Shown: piece by piece, positions 22,623-32,465 of the stretch
How the letters are laid out: every line of letters begins with the position of its first letter
How positions within the stretch are numbered: the first letter of the stretch is position 1
Origin: Pseudomonas taeanensis MS-3
GTDB lineage: Bacteria; Pseudomonadota; Gammaproteobacteria; Pseudomonadales; Pseudomonadaceae
Assembly: GCF_000498575.2 (NCBI RefSeq)
Contig: NZ_AWSQ01000002.1
Span: 89,941-153,940 of the forward strand
Length of the DNA stretch: 64,000 nt
Direction: 5' to 3'
Notes under the pieces: model-generated
Databases searched by the model: none
What the model saw: the letters and a program-made list of their open reading frames with translations, nothing else
Told to the model about the DNA's origin: nothing
Program-made: the position numbers and the translations under genes

Positions 22623-23996
22623 ATGAAAACAAGCAAAAGACTGTTGCAAACCAGTGCCCTGACCCTCTCGCTGCTGGCTTGCAGTGTCATGGCCGCGGTG
22701 TCACCGGACGAGGCGGCCCAGCTGGGCGCCAGCCTGACTCCGCTGGGTGGCGAGAAGGCCGGCAATGCCGATGGCTCGATTCCCGAGTGGACCGGCGGTC
22801 TGCCGGTCGACGCCGGCAGTGTCGACGGAAAAGGCTTCCTGAGCGACCCATTCGCCAGTGAGCAGCCGTTGTTCACCATCACTGCGGCCAATGCCGATCA
22901 GTACAAGGACAAACTGTCTGCTGGGCAATTGGCGATGCTCAAGCGTTACAGCGACAGTTACAAGATCCCGGTCTATCCGACCCATCGCAGCGCTGCGGTG
23001 CCCGATGAGATCTATGCCGCAGCGAAACGCAGCGCCCTGAATACCACCAGTGTCGACGGTGGCAACGGTCTGCAGAACTTCAGTGACAGCCACTACTACG
23101 CCTTCCCAATTCCGAAGAGCGGGGTCGAGGTGGTGTGGAACCACATCACCCGTTACCGCGGTGGTAACGTCAAGCGCCACATCACCCAGGCGACCCCGCA
23201 GACCAATGGCTCCTACAGCCTGGTCAAGTTCGAGGACGAGATCGCGTTCCCCGCCGACATGCCCGACGTCGACTCGGAGAAGACGAGCAATATCCTGCTC
23301 TATTTCAAGCAGCGGGTGACCGCACCTTCGCGCCTGGCCGGTAACGTGCTGCTGGTGCATGAGACCATCGATCAGGTCAAGGAACCGCGCCTGGCGTGGA
23401 TTTACAACGCCGGCCAGCGCCGCGTGCGGCGTGCTCCGCAGGTGGCCTACGACGGCCCGGGTACTGCTTCTGACGGCATGCGTACCGCGGACAACTTCGA
23501 CCTGTTCTCCGGCGCGCCGGATCGCTACGAGTGGAAGCTGGTGGGCAAGAAGGAGATGTACATCCCCTACAACAGCTACAAGCTCGATTCGCCCAGCCTG
23601 AAGTACGACGATGTGCTCAAGGCCGGCCACATTAACCAGGACCTGACCCGTTACGAGCTGCACCGGGTGTGGGAAGTCGAGGCCACGCTGAAATCGGGTG
23701 AACGGCACATCTACGCCAAGCGCCACATGTACTTCGACGAGGACAGCTGGCAGTTGGCCCTGATCGATCACTACGACGGTCGCGGTCAGTTGTGGCGCGT
23801 TGCCGAAGGGCATGCCCAGCAGTACTACGACCATAAAATGACGGGCTATACCCTGGAAGCCCTCTACGACATCGTCGCCGGTCGCTACCTGGCCCTGGGC
23901 ATGAAGAACGAGGAGAAGATTTCCTACGAGTTCGGCTTCAAGGCCAGCGCCGCCGAGTACACCCCCGCAGCCCTGCGTAATGCCGGGGTGCGCTAA
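22623..23996 (+). CDS. DUF1329-family periplasmic protein
   Basis: This protein of about 457 residues has a signal peptide (KTSKRLLQTSALTLSLLACSVMAA) and DUF1329 signatures: AAQLGASLTPLGGEKAGNADGSIPEW near the N-terminus, and WIYNAGQRRVRRAP and YELHRVWEVEATLKSGERHIY further on. DUF1329 has a LolA/LolB-like fold and is suggested to carry lipophilic cargo across the periplasm. The start is ambiguous: ATGs at 22605, 22617 and 22623 are all in frame; AGGAAG nine bases before 22623 favours the last. It is the second gene of the pair and is followed by a strong terminator. Confidence 0.85.
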   Translation: MKTSKRLLQTSALTLSLLACSVMAAVSPDEAAQLGASLTPLGGEKAGNADGSIPEWTGGLPVDAGSVDGKGFLSDPFASEQPLFTITAANADQYKDKLSAGQLAMLKRYSDSYKIPVYPTHRSAAVPDEIYAAAKRSALNTTSVDGGNGLQNFSDSHYYAFPIPKSGVEVVWNHITRYRGGNVKRHITQATPQTNGSYSLVKFEDEIAFPADMPDVDSEKTSNILLYFKQRVTAPSRLAGNVLLVHETIDQVKEPRLAWIYNAGQRRVRRAPQVAYDGPGTASDGMRTADNFDLFSGAPDRYEWKLVGKKEMYIPYNSYKLDSPSLKYDDVLKAGHINQDLTRYELHRVWEVEATLKSGERHIYAKRHMYFDEDSWQLALIDHYDGRGQLWRVAEGHAQQYYDHKMTGYTLEALYDIVAGRYLALGMKNEEKISYEFGFKASAAEYTPAALRNAGVR

Positions 23997-24028
23997 CACC
24001 GCGCAGGTACATCGCTTCTCCATGTTTG

Positions 24029-24052
24029 GGCGGCCTTCGGGCCGCCTTTTTT
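24029..24052 (+). terminator. Rho-independent terminator after DUF1329 gene
   Basis: An uninterrupted GC hairpin (GGCGGCC TTCG GGCCGCC) is followed by six T residues, ending the DUF1302-DUF1329 transcript. Confidence 0.92.
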
Positions 24053-24152
24053 ATCGGCGGCTATAAGGCGCCGTGATACAGCTGTCGGCTCACCCATTTG
24101 GGGACTAGCCTGAGACGTCTCGGTCCTAGCACAACAATAATTACGAGCCGTC

Positions 24153-26699
24153 ATGACCGCTTACGTCCCATCTTCGCCTCTCACCTTGCCGGTTTGTGGC
24201 AAGCATCTACTGCCGCGCCAGCCACCTGGGCATATGTCGCGCGAGCAACTGCAGCGCCGACTGTTGGCCCAGGATTGCCGACTGCGTCTGTTGATCGCCC
24301 CGGCCGGCTTCGGCAAATCGGTGCTGCTGGCCGATTGCGCCCGTGAGTGCCCAGCCGACTACTGTCCGCTCTGGCTCAATTGTGCCGGCCAGGCCTGGTC
24401 AGCGGCTGAGCTCTGTCGCCAACTGGCCGTCGTTCTCGGCTATCCGCAGGCCTCTAGCGAGGCGCAGCTGCTCGCTGCACTGGAGCAGGAGCCGCGCGCA
24501 CTGTGGATCATGCTCAACGACTACCCGCGTGAGCCGGATAGCAACCTCGATGCCTGCCTTGACCGGCTGATCGGGGCTTCCGCTCCAGGCCTGTATTGGT
24601 GGCTTGGCAGTCGCCGACGACCTGCCTGCAACTTGCCGCGACTGTTACTGGAAGGCGAACTGTTCGAGTTGGGGCGTGAGGAACTGGCGTTCACGGCCGG
24701 CGAGGTGGCTTGCTGGTTGCAACAGGTGGATGCCGCGCGGGCCGACTGGGCCGATGCCTTGTTCACTCTGACCCAGGGCTGGCCGGCGGCCCTGCGCCTG
24801 CGCCTGCTGGCGGTGCACGGTGAGCGCGAGAATGGCGGGCCGCCGCTGTGTGAGGAACACGCAGCTCTGCTGCGTGACTACATCGAGCATGAAGTGCTGC
24901 ATGATCTGCCGGCCGACCTGCTGCACGCGCTTTGCCAGCTGGCGCAGATTCCTCGCTTCAATGCCGAACTCTGTGAACACCTGCTCGGCGTGGGTGAAGG
25001 CGCTCAGTGGTTGCAAGCGTTGCGCGCACGCGGTCTGTTCATCGAGGAGGTCAATGACGCCGCGGACTGGCTCGAGGTTTTTCCGCCGCTGGCCGTCCTG
25101 TTGCAGCGTGCACAGTCGGCGGGGCCCTGCAGCAGCCTGCACTTACACGCCAGTCAGTGGTTCGCCGCCCAGGGCGATGTGCGCACCGCACTGGAACACG
25201 CGCTCAAGGCCGGACAGCCGGAGGTCGCGGCCAGCTTTCTCGAGCGGTTTACCGAAGAGCAGCTGCTACAGGGCCAGGATCTGGCGTTGATCCTGCACTG
25301 GCGCGGTGAACTGCCCGAGAGCCTGCTGGCCAGCACCCCGCGGTTGATCCTGTTGAATGCCTGGGCACTGTTGTTAGTGGGACGCCTGGACGAGGCGCAA
25401 GCCTGCGCCGACCAGCTGGAACGCTTCCAGCCGCGCGGCGATGCCGAGCGCATGCGTGAGCTGTTCGCCCAATGGCAAGCCTTGCGCGGTATTGCCGCCT
25501 ACGGCCGGGGTTGTGCAGGCGAGGCTCGCAGTCACCTGCTCGAGGCCCTGGAGGTGCTTCCCGCAGGCGCCTGGGCGCAGGCCTTGCTGTGCCGCTCGGT
25601 GTTGACCCAGATGGCCATCGGCGAGGGGCGACTGGAGGAGGCGCAGTATCTCGGTTATGCGGCGCTCAAGCAGGCGCGAGGCCAGGGCAGTGCGGTGTTC
25701 GAGGCCTTGCTGGAGCTGGATCATGCCTTGTTGCTGGAGGCGCGGGGGGAATTCCTCCGCGCCCAGGAGCTGATGGTACGGGTGCGCGATCAGTTGGATG
25801 CGCAGCTGCTGCGACAGACCCCGGTCTGGGGGCGGATTTCCCTGCGACTGGGGCGCTTGGCGCTGCGCCAAGGTCACTTGGAGGAGGCCGCCAAGCGGCT
25901 GCAGGCGGGTCTCGACGAGGCCTTGCACTATGGCGACCCCGGCGCTTTTCACGGCTATCTCGGTCTGGCGGAGCTGGCGGCTTGCCAGCAGGATATTCCC
26001 GCGGCCTTTGCCCTGTTGGCCGAAGCCGAGCGCATGATGCAGCGCCAACGGGTGGCGGACAGCCTCTACCGCGGTGTCCTGCTGCTGGCCAGCAGCCATT
26101 TGTGGGTGTGGCAGGGGCATCATGAGCGCGCCCGCGAAGCAGTGGGCCGGGTCCTCGAGCACCGGCAGCGGGTTCAGGCCATGCTGCCACCCCCGCTGTT
26201 CCCCGAGCTGGTGCCGCGTTTGCAACATCTGCTGTTACGCCTCGACCTGGAACAAGGTGAAGATGTCCGCCAAGCACTGCGTGAGTTGCTCGATCAAGCG
26301 CTGACGCAGGGTCGCCAGGCGCTCGCCAGCGAGCTGTGGCTGAGCTATGCCGAGGCCAGCGCGGCGTGTGCGGACAGTGCGGCAGCGCTACACGCGCGGC
26401 AGGCTGGGCAAGCCCTGCGTCGGCAGCTGAATTACCACTGTGGCTGGTTCGAGGCGCAGGCAACCCAGGAGCCGCCCCGGGACGAAAGCTTGCCGGTGGC
26501 GGCGGAGGCGCTGTTGAGCTGCCGCGAGCTGACGGTGCTGGGGTTGATTGCCCAGGGCTGCTCCAATCAGGAAGTCGCCGAGCAACTGTTCATCTCCCTG
26601 CACACGGTGAAAACCCACGCCCGCCGCATCAACGGCAAGCTCGGCGTGGCGCGGCGCACCCAGGCGGTGGCACGGGCCAAGGTGCTGGGGTTGTTGTAA
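24153..26699 (+). CDS. Large ATP-binding LuxR-family (LAL/MalT-like) regulator
   Basis: This 848-residue protein has an N-terminal STAND-type NTPase with Walker A APAGFGKS (residues 49-56). A long helical repeat region resembling TPRs follows (about 380-750), then a C-terminal LuxR helix-turn-helix (LSCRELTVLGLIAQGCSNQE, then VAEQLFISLHTVKTH). Such proteins are usually activators triggered by a small ligand. It lies directly downstream of the DUF1302/DUF1329 pair and on the same strand, separated by a terminator, so it may control that pair. The effector is unknown. Confidence 0.9.
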   Translation: MTAYVPSSPLTLPVCGKHLLPRQPPGHMSREQLQRRLLAQDCRLRLLIAPAGFGKSVLLADCARECPADYCPLWLNCAGQAWSAAELCRQLAVVLGYPQASSEAQLLAALEQEPRALWIMLNDYPREPDSNLDACLDRLIGASAPGLYWWLGSRRRPACNLPRLLLEGELFELGREELAFTAGEVACWLQQVDAARADWADALFTLTQGWPAALRLRLLAVHGERENGGPPLCEEHAALLRDYIEHEVLHDLPADLLHALCQLAQIPRFNAELCEHLLGVGEGAQWLQALRARGLFIEEVNDAADWLEVFPPLAVLLQRAQSAGPCSSLHLHASQWFAAQGDVRTALEHALKAGQPEVAASFLERFTEEQLLQGQDLALILHWRGELPESLLASTPRLILLNAWALLLVGRLDEAQACADQLERFQPRGDAERMRELFAQWQALRGIAAYGRGCAGEARSHLLEALEVLPAGAWAQALLCRSVLTQMAIGEGRLEEAQYLGYAALKQARGQGSAVFEALLELDHALLLEARGEFLRAQELMVRVRDQLDAQLLRQTPVWGRISLRLGRLALRQGHLEEAAKRLQAGLDEALHYGDPGAFHGYLGLAELAACQQDIPAAFALLAEAERMMQRQRVADSLYRGVLLLASSHLWVWQGHHERAREAVGRVLEHRQRVQAMLPPPLFPELVPRLQHLLLRLDLEQGEDVRQALRELLDQALTQGRQALASELWLSYAEASAACADSAAALHARQAGQALRRQLNYHCGWFEAQATQEPPRDESLPVAAEALLSCRELTVLGLIAQGCSNQEVAEQLFISLHTVKTHARRINGKLGVARRTQAVARAKVLGLL

Positions 26700-26910
26700 G
26701 GCCTGCTGGGCACCGCAGGCGACATCAGCCATCACCATCAGTCCCGTAGCCCGGGTTAGTCGCCTACGCGGTGCTTAGCTCCAACAACCTATCCCAGGCG
26801 GCGTAAGCCGACAGCGGAGCGGGTACCGACACTGAGCTGGGGTGCGCGGCGGCGTCAAATGCTGGGCTTCCCCGATCAGAGCGCACGCCGTTGACCCAGC
26901 TTACGGCCTG
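26700..26910. other. Intergenic gap with a REP half-site
   Basis: The gap holds one half of the GTAGCCCGG-type repeat starting near 26744 and otherwise GC-rich sequence without a supported gene. It separates the convergent LAL regulator and SirB1-family gene. Confidence 0.5.
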
Positions 26911-27714
26911 CTAGTGCAGCGCCGGAGTGGCGCTCAGCTGACGCAAGCGCTCGCCAAGCAGCATGCGCTGCGCCGGGTCATCGCACAGCAGCAGCGCGTG
27001 CTCCAGATCGAAGCGTTCGGCATGCGGGCATTCCAGGCGCTGGTACAGCTCGGCCCGGGCCAGGTGATCGGTGACCGTCGGTGTACCCAGTTGCAGTACG
27101 CGTTCGGCATCTTTCAAGGCCGCCAGATAATCCTCGGCCAACAAGTGCAACTGGCGCAGGTTGCGCGACAGCCGCTGCAGCATGTCCGTTGCTGTACAGC
27201 CTTGCAGGTGGCTGGCAGACAGTTCGACCTTGCTGCCGAGGTGTCGGCTCAGCAGTTCTCGGCAGTCACGGGGATACAGGCGGCGACCGCCGCACGGGTC
27301 GAGCAGGTGGTCGGCGCCGGGCACGCGCAAGAGGAAGTGACCGGGAAAATTTACTCCCTGCAAGGGGATTTCCAGACGCCGGGCCAGTTCCAGGGCAAGC
27401 AACGCCAACGACAGAGGTTGTCCTCGGCGACGCTGCAACACCTGGTGCAGCAAGGCCGCTTGTGGGCGTAGCGGGCTGCTGCTGTCTTCCTGGAAGCCCA
27501 GTTCGCTGAGGCGCCGCAGCAGCGGTTGCGCCAGCTCCTTGGCCGGCAACTGGGGCAGCCCGGCGCTGACCTGGTGTTGCAGGCTGGCCAGAGCGCCGAG
27601 CAGCTGTAACGGTTGCAGTGCCGGGTCATGTTCGGCGGCTATCCAGAGCGCCGCCTCGAACAGTGCAGGCGGCTCGCGGTCGAGGCAAGCTAGACAAGTC
27701 TGGCGCGGGCTCAT
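26911..27714 (-). CDS. SirB1/transglutaminase-like family protein
   Basis: This 267-residue protein has a transglutaminase-like core (LLHQVLQRRRGQPLSLALLA, then GVNFPGHFLLRV and DPCGGRRLYPRDC) and a C-terminal TPR-like helical part (LAALKDAERVLQL). This matches the SirB1 family. In SirB1 homologues the catalytic Cys of true transglutaminases is usually lost, and the biochemical role is unknown. The ATG at 27714 is preceded by AGGAGG at an ideal distance; the two upstream codons start from GTG. Confidence 0.8.
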   Translation of the reverse strand: MSPRQTCLACLDREPPALFEAALWIAAEHDPALQPLQLLGALASLQHQVSAGLPQLPAKELAQPLLRRLSELGFQEDSSSPLRPQAALLHQVLQRRRGQPLSLALLALELARRLEIPLQGVNFPGHFLLRVPGADHLLDPCGGRRLYPRDCRELLSRHLGSKVELSASHLQGCTATDMLQRLSRNLRQLHLLAEDYLAALKDAERVLQLGTPTVTDHLARAELYQRLECPHAERFDLEHALLLCDDPAQRMLLGERLRQLSATPALH

Positions 27715-27907
27715 GGACACCTCCTGTGATAGCTCAGTTGTAACCGGCTGCCTGCGCTGCGTCTAGGGCGGGTAAGCAGTTTATTGTCCGTCGGTCCGGC
27801 GCTTATGCAGACCGGCGTTGCTCGTCAGCGGGCTTATGCGTGGTCGGCCGGGCACCTTCAGGGACGCTGCCTATACTGGCTGTAATCATCAGCAAGGGAG
27901 CCGTAGC

Positions 27908-28930
27908 ATGTTCGCCATCATGGAAACCGCACGGCTTGAGGCGCTGCACTTGGCGCAGGACCCGACCACGGGCCTCAAGGCGATTATCGCGATTCACAAT
28001 ACCCGCCTCGGCCCGGCACTGGGTGGCTGCCGGTACCTGGCGTATCCCGACGAACAGAGCGCGATTCGCGATGCCGCGCGGCTGGCCCAGGGCATGAGTT
28101 ACAAAGCCGCCCTGGCCGGGCTCGAGCAAGGTGGCGGCAAGGCGGTGATCATCCGTCCGGCGCACCTGTCCAATCGCGGCGCACTGTTCGAAGCCTTTGG
28201 CCGCTTCATCGAAACTCTCAACGGTCGTTATATCACCGCGATGGACAGCGGCACCTCCAGCGCCGACATGGACTGCATCGCTCAGCACACCAATCATGTC
28301 ACCAGTACCACCAGTGAGGGCGACCCGTCGCCGCACACCGCCATGGGCGTGTTTGCCGGGATTCGCGCGACCGCTTTGGCGCGCTTGGGCAGCGACGACC
28401 TGGAAGGCTTACGCGTCGGCATCCAGGGCCTCGGCCATGTCGGCTTTGCCTTGGCCGAGCAGTTGCACGCGGCGGGTGCCGAGCTACTGGTCAGCGATCT
28501 GGATGCCGGGCGGGTGCAGCTGGCGGTCGAGCAACTCGGCGCGCATCCGGTGGCGAGTGCGGCCTTGCTCGGCACACCCTGCGACATCCTCGCGCCCTGC
28601 GGTCTGGGGGGCGTGTTGAATGCCGAAACCGTGGGTCAATTGCGCTGTTCGGCGGTGGCCGGGGCGGCCAACAATCAGCTGGCCAGCGGCGATATCGCCG
28701 ACACGCTACAAGCCCGTGGAATTCTCTACGCGCCGGATTACGTGATTAATTCCGGCGGCCTGATCTACGTCGCACTCAGGCACCGCGGCGAAAGCCTGAC
28801 GGCGATTACCGCGCACCTGGCGAAGATCAGCCTGCGCCTGACCGAGGTCTACGCCCACGCCCAGGCCGACAAGCGCTCACCCGCGCGCGTCGCCGATGCC
28901 TTGGCCGAGCGTTTGCTGTACCCGGGGTGA
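27908..28930 (+). CDS. ldh: Leucine (branched-chain) amino acid dehydrogenase
   Basis: This 340-residue NAD-dependent Glu/Leu/Phe/Val dehydrogenase catalyses reversible oxidative deamination of leucine or similar amino acids. The substrate lysines lie in GGCRYLAYPDEQSA and LAQGMSYKAALAGLEQGGGKA. The NAD-binding Rossmann motif is GIQGLGHVGFALAEQL. The start follows AAGGGAG. It sits 128 bases upstream of E1alpha on the same strand, so the 2-oxo acids it makes could feed the dehydrogenase complex encoded next. Confidence 0.92.
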   Translation: MFAIMETARLEALHLAQDPTTGLKAIIAIHNTRLGPALGGCRYLAYPDEQSAIRDAARLAQGMSYKAALAGLEQGGGKAVIIRPAHLSNRGALFEAFGRFIETLNGRYITAMDSGTSSADMDCIAQHTNHVTSTTSEGDPSPHTAMGVFAGIRATALARLGSDDLEGLRVGIQGLGHVGFALAEQLHAAGAELLVSDLDAGRVQLAVEQLGAHPVASAALLGTPCDILAPCGLGGVLNAETVGQLRCSAVAGAANNQLASGDIADTLQARGILYAPDYVINSGGLIYVALRHRGESLTAITAHLAKISLRLTEVYAHAQADKRSPARVADALAERLLYPG

Positions 28931-29058
28931 GAGTGACGGCTTATGGCCGTGCCTCGATGCGTGGGCTGGCTGCCGACCCGCTACGCGATCCCGACCACCT
29001 CGAGGCCACAAGCCTCGGGAACCGATCAGACATTCACAAGGTGTCGAGGAGTCAAGCT

Positions 29059-30156
29059 ATGCCCGACAGTCTGAAACTGCCCTATACCCGCTATCTCGAC
29101 CCGGATGGCCACCTGCTCGGCACCTTGCCCGCCTGGGCCGATGATTTCGAGCTGCTCGGCCGCCTGTACCGGCAGATGGTGCTGACCCGCCTGTTCGATC
29201 AGAAAGCGGTGGCCATGCAACGTACCGGGCGCATCGGCACTTACGCGCCGACCCTCGGCCAGGAAGCCATGGGTGTGGCCATCGGCAGTTTGATGCAGCC
29301 CGAGGACGTGCTGGTGCCGTACTACCGCGACACCGCCGTGCAGTTGATGCGCGGGGTGAAAATGGAGGAAATTCTCCTCTACTGGGGTGGCGACGAACGC
29401 GGTAGCGCCTATGCCGACCCGGTGGTGGCGCAGGATTTTCCACTCTGCGTGCCGATTGCCACCCAGGCTCTGCATGCCTGTGGCGTGGCCACGGCGATGA
29501 AAATCCGCGGCGAGCACCGGGTCACCGTCACCACCTGCGGCGATGGCGCCACCAGCAAGGGCGATTTCCTCGAGGCGCTGAACGTCGCCGGCGCCTGGCA
29601 GCTGCCGGTGGTCTTCGTGGTCAACAACAACCAATGGGCGATCTCGGTGCCGCGGCGCATTCAGTGCGGCGCGCCGACCCTGGCGCAGAAGGCCATCGGC
29701 GCGGGCTTTCATGGCGAGCAGGTCGACGGCAACGATGTGCTGGCGGTCTACGAACGCATGCAGCTGGCCCTGGAACGCGCCCGCCAGGGCAAGGGGCCGG
29801 TGCTGCTGGAGTGCCTCAGCTACCGCCTCGGCGATCACACCACCGCCGACGACGCCACCCGCTACCGCAGCGCGGAGGAGGTCAAACAGGCCTGGCAGGA
29901 AGAGCCGATCAAGCGCCTGCAAGCCTATCTCGCCGCCCAGGGGGTATGGGACGAGCGCCGCGAACAGGCGCTGATCGCCGAGTGCCAAGCGCTGGTGCAG
30001 CAAGCGGTCGAAGCCTTCGAGGCGGCCGGCAATCAGGCGCCGGAGACTGTCTTCGACTATGTGTATGCGCAGTGGCCGGCGGTGCTGGCCGAACAGCGCG
30101 AGTTATTCCTGGAGCGCGCCGCACGCAGCCAGGGAGGGAATCAAGATGGCCAATGA
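29059..30156 (+). CDS. pdhA: 2-oxo acid dehydrogenase E1 alpha subunit
   Basis: This 365-residue subunit of a heterotetrameric, thiamine-diphosphate-dependent E1 decarboxylates pyruvate or branched-chain 2-oxo acids. The ThDP motif runs from GDGATSKGDFLEALNVA to VVFVVNNN. QRTGRIGTYAPTLGQEA is typical for the alpha subunit. The start at 29059 has GAGGA upstream. It overlaps the E1 beta start by 11 bases. Substrate specificity (pyruvate or branched-chain) cannot be settled; the adjacent leucine dehydrogenase points to branched chains. Confidence 0.92.
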   Translation: MPDSLKLPYTRYLDPDGHLLGTLPAWADDFELLGRLYRQMVLTRLFDQKAVAMQRTGRIGTYAPTLGQEAMGVAIGSLMQPEDVLVPYYRDTAVQLMRGVKMEEILLYWGGDERGSAYADPVVAQDFPLCVPIATQALHACGVATAMKIRGEHRVTVTTCGDGATSKGDFLEALNVAGAWQLPVVFVVNNNQWAISVPRRIQCGAPTLAQKAIGAGFHGEQVDGNDVLAVYERMQLALERARQGKGPVLLECLSYRLGDHTTADDATRYRSAEEVKQAWQEEPIKRLQAYLAAQGVWDERREQALIAECQALVQQAVEAFEAAGNQAPETVFDYVYAQWPAVLAEQRELFLERAARSQGGNQDGQ

Positions 30157-31132
30157 GAAAATCAGCCTGCTGGAAGCGGTCAACCTGGCCCTGCACCGGG
30201 CCATGCACGAGGACGACAACGTCGTGGTGCTGGGTGAGGACATCGGCGTCAACGGTGGGGTGTTCCGCGCCACCGCCGGCCTGCGCGATGCCTTTGGCTT
30301 CAAACGGGTGATCGACACGCCGCTGGCCGAGACCATGATCGCCGGCCTGGCGGTGGGTATGGCGGCGCAAGGCTTGAAGCCGGTGATGGAAATCCAGTTC
30401 ATGGGTTTTATCTACCCGGCCCTGGACCAGTTGGTGTCGCATGCCAGCCGCATGCGCAACCGTACCCGTGGCCGTTTGAGTTGCCCGCTGGTGCTGCGTA
30501 CGCCGATGGGCGCCGGGATTCGAGCGCCGGAGCATCACAGCGAGAGCACCGAGGCGCTGTTCGCCCATATTCCCGGCCTGCGCGTGGTCATCCCGTCCTC
30601 GCCAGCGCGCGCCTATGGCCTGTTGCTGGCGGCGATCGACGACCCCGATCCGGTGATCTTCCTCGAGCCGACCCGGTTGTACCGGATGAATCCCCAGGCG
30701 CTGGCCGACGATGGCAAACGCCTGCCGCTGGACAGCTGCTTCACCCTGCGTGAAGGCAGCGACCTGACCCTGATCAGCTGGGGCGCCAGCGTGCATGAAA
30801 CCCTGCAGGCGGCCGCACGGCTGAGCGAACAGGGGGTGTCCGCCGAGGTGATCGATGTCGCCTGCGTCAAGCCGCTGGACCTCGACACCCTGGAGGCCTC
30901 GGTACGCAAGACCGGGCGCTGCGTGATCGTGCACGAGGCGCCGAAGAGCTGCGGGGTCGGCGCGGAGATCGCCGCGAGTCTCTACGAGCGTGCGCTGCTG
31001 GATCTGCAGGCGCCGATCCAGCGGGTCACCGCAGCGGATATTCCGCCGCCGCTGTACCGCCTGGAGCAACTGTATATCCCCAGTGTCGAGGACATCCTCG
31101 CGGCCAGCGAGACGGTACTGAATTACGCATGA
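30146..31132 (+). CDS. pdhB: 2-oxo acid dehydrogenase E1 beta subunit
   Basis: This 328-residue beta subunit shows VVVLGEDIGVNGGVFRAT near the N-terminus, DTPLAETMIAGLAVGMAAQG and RTPMGAGIRAPEHHSES, and the C-terminal transketolase domain with VIVHEAPKSCGVGAEIAA. It forms the active site jointly with E1 alpha. The ribosome binding site GGGAGGG lies inside the end of the alpha gene, indicating translational coupling. Confidence 0.94.
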   Translation: MANEKISLLEAVNLALHRAMHEDDNVVVLGEDIGVNGGVFRATAGLRDAFGFKRVIDTPLAETMIAGLAVGMAAQGLKPVMEIQFMGFIYPALDQLVSHASRMRNRTRGRLSCPLVLRTPMGAGIRAPEHHSESTEALFAHIPGLRVVIPSSPARAYGLLLAAIDDPDPVIFLEPTRLYRMNPQALADDGKRLPLDSCFTLREGSDLTLISWGASVHETLQAAARLSEQGVSAEVIDVACVKPLDLDTLEASVRKTGRCVIVHEAPKSCGVGAEIAASLYERALLDLQAPIQRVTAADIPPPLYRLEQLYIPSVEDILAASETVLNYA

Positions 31133-31209
31133 AGTCACGGGACGGCGTACGCCTTGTTGGGCTTCGCGGACTCAGTGCCAACCTACGGAACGAGATGGAT
31201 GCTGTTCGC

Positions 31210-31268
31210 GTAGCCCGGATGCAATTCGGGGAAGTTTTGCGACCGCCCCCGGATTTCATCCGGGCTAC
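31210..31268. repeat. REP-type inverted pair between E1 beta and E2
   Basis: Arms GTAGCCCGGATGCAATTC and ATTTCATCCGGGCTAC form an imperfect palindrome of the same family as 16933-16997. It lies inside the E1-E2 operon gap of 223 bases, which holds no other feature I can support. Confidence 0.85.
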
Positions 31269-31355
31269 AGGAGCGGGCCTTGGCCGCGATTGTCGGTGAA
31301 GTCAAAACTGCTTGCTGGGATGGCAAATAAAGAGCGGTGAAATCGGGAGAACACC

Positions 31356-32465
31356 ATGAAATATTTCAAGCTGCCCGACCTGGGCGAAGGCTTGCAGGAA
31401 GCCGAGATCGTCGAGTGGCACGTCAAGGCCGGCGACGAGGTCAAGGCCGATCAGTTGCTGGTTTCGGTGGAAACCGCCAAGGCCATCGTCGATATCCCCG
31501 CGCCCTATGACGGTGTGGTGCTGAAGACCTTCGGCGCCGAGGGCGACATCCTGCATGTCGGCGAGCCGTTGCTGGCCTACGAGGGTGAGGCCGATGCCGG
31601 CACCGTGGTCGGGCGCCTGGAAGGTGGCGGCGAAGCCCAGGACGACAGCTTCTTCGTCGGCGCCGCGCCGTCCACCCGCGAGCACCTGGCGCCACGCGCG
31701 ACCCCGGCGGTGCGGCAGCTGGCGCGGCAGCTGGGTGTCGACCTGAGTAGCCTCAGCGGCAGCGGCAGCGATGGCCTGATCACCCGGGCCGATGTCGAGG
31801 CTGCTACCCAGAGTGCGCGCGACAAGTTCGGCGGCGAGAAGCTGCGCGGCGTGCGGCGCAGCATGGCGATCAACATGGCGCGCTCGCATGCCGAGGTGGT
31901 GCCGGTGATGATCGTCGGCGATGCTGACCTGCACCGCTGGGCCCAGGCGCGTGACCCTCTGATACGCATCGCCCAGGCCATCGCTGCGGCCTGTGCGGTC
32001 GAGCCGATACTCAATAGCTGGTTCGACGGCAAATCGCTGTCGATCAAGCAGCATGAGCAGCTGGATCTGGGCATCGCCGTGGACAGTGCCGAGGGTTTGT
32101 TCGTGCCGGTGTTGCGTAATGTCGGCGCACGCAACGCCGAGGACCTGAAGGAGGGCGCTGCGCGCCTGCGCGCCGACGTCAAGGCGCGCTCGATCCCACC
32201 ACAGGAGATGATGGGCGCGACTATTACCCTGTCCAATTTCGGCACCCTGTTCGGCCGCTACGCCAACCCCATCATCGTGCCGCCACAGGTGGCGATCCTG
32301 GGTGCCGGTGGTATTCGCGACGAGCCGGTGGCGGTCGATGGCAAGGTCGTGGTGCATCCAATCCTGCCGCTGTCGCTGACCTTCGACCACCGCGCGGTAA
32401 CCGGGGGCGAGGCGGCGCGTTTTCTCAAGGCTCTGGTGCAGGCGTTGGAGGCGGCGGAGGCCTGA
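31356..32465 (+). CDS. 2-oxo acid dehydrogenase E2 (lipoyl acyltransferase)
   Basis: This 369-residue E2 has one lipoyl domain (1-76, lipoyl Lys in VETAKAIVD), a peripheral subunit-binding domain (about 108-147) and the acyltransferase core (150 to end). The catalytic motif reads DHRAVTGG where most E2 proteins have HxxxDG; the His remains and the Asp is replaced by Thr. E3 is not encoded nearby. The last 60 codons recur as a near-exact copy at 63535-63714, beside a DUF1326-type gene; everything between is probably an insertion. Confidence 0.94.
   Translation: MKYFKLPDLGEGLQEAEIVEWHVKAGDEVKADQLLVSVETAKAIVDIPAPYDGVVLKTFGAEGDILHVGEPLLAYEGEADAGTVVGRLEGGGEAQDDSFFVGAAPSTREHLAPRATPAVRQLARQLGVDLSSLSGSGSDGLITRADVEAATQSARDKFGGEKLRGVRRSMAINMARSHAEVVPVMIVGDADLHRWAQARDPLIRIAQAIAAACAVEPILNSWFDGKSLSIKQHEQLDLGIAVDSAEGLFVPVLRNVGARNAEDLKEGAARLRADVKARSIPPQEMMGATITLSNFGTLFGRYANPIIVPPQVAILGAGGIRDEPVAVDGKVVVHPILPLSLTFDHRAVTGGEAARFLKALVQALEAAEA
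32286..32465 (+). repeat. Left 180-bp direct repeat (E2 3' end)
   Basis: From CAGGTGGCGATCCTGGG to the E2 stop codon, this sequence recurs at 63535-63714 in the same orientation. By eye there is a single difference (GCGGCGGAGG here, GCGGCCGAGG there). Similarity stops abruptly on both sides. The offset between copies is 31249 bases. Confidence 0.97.
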
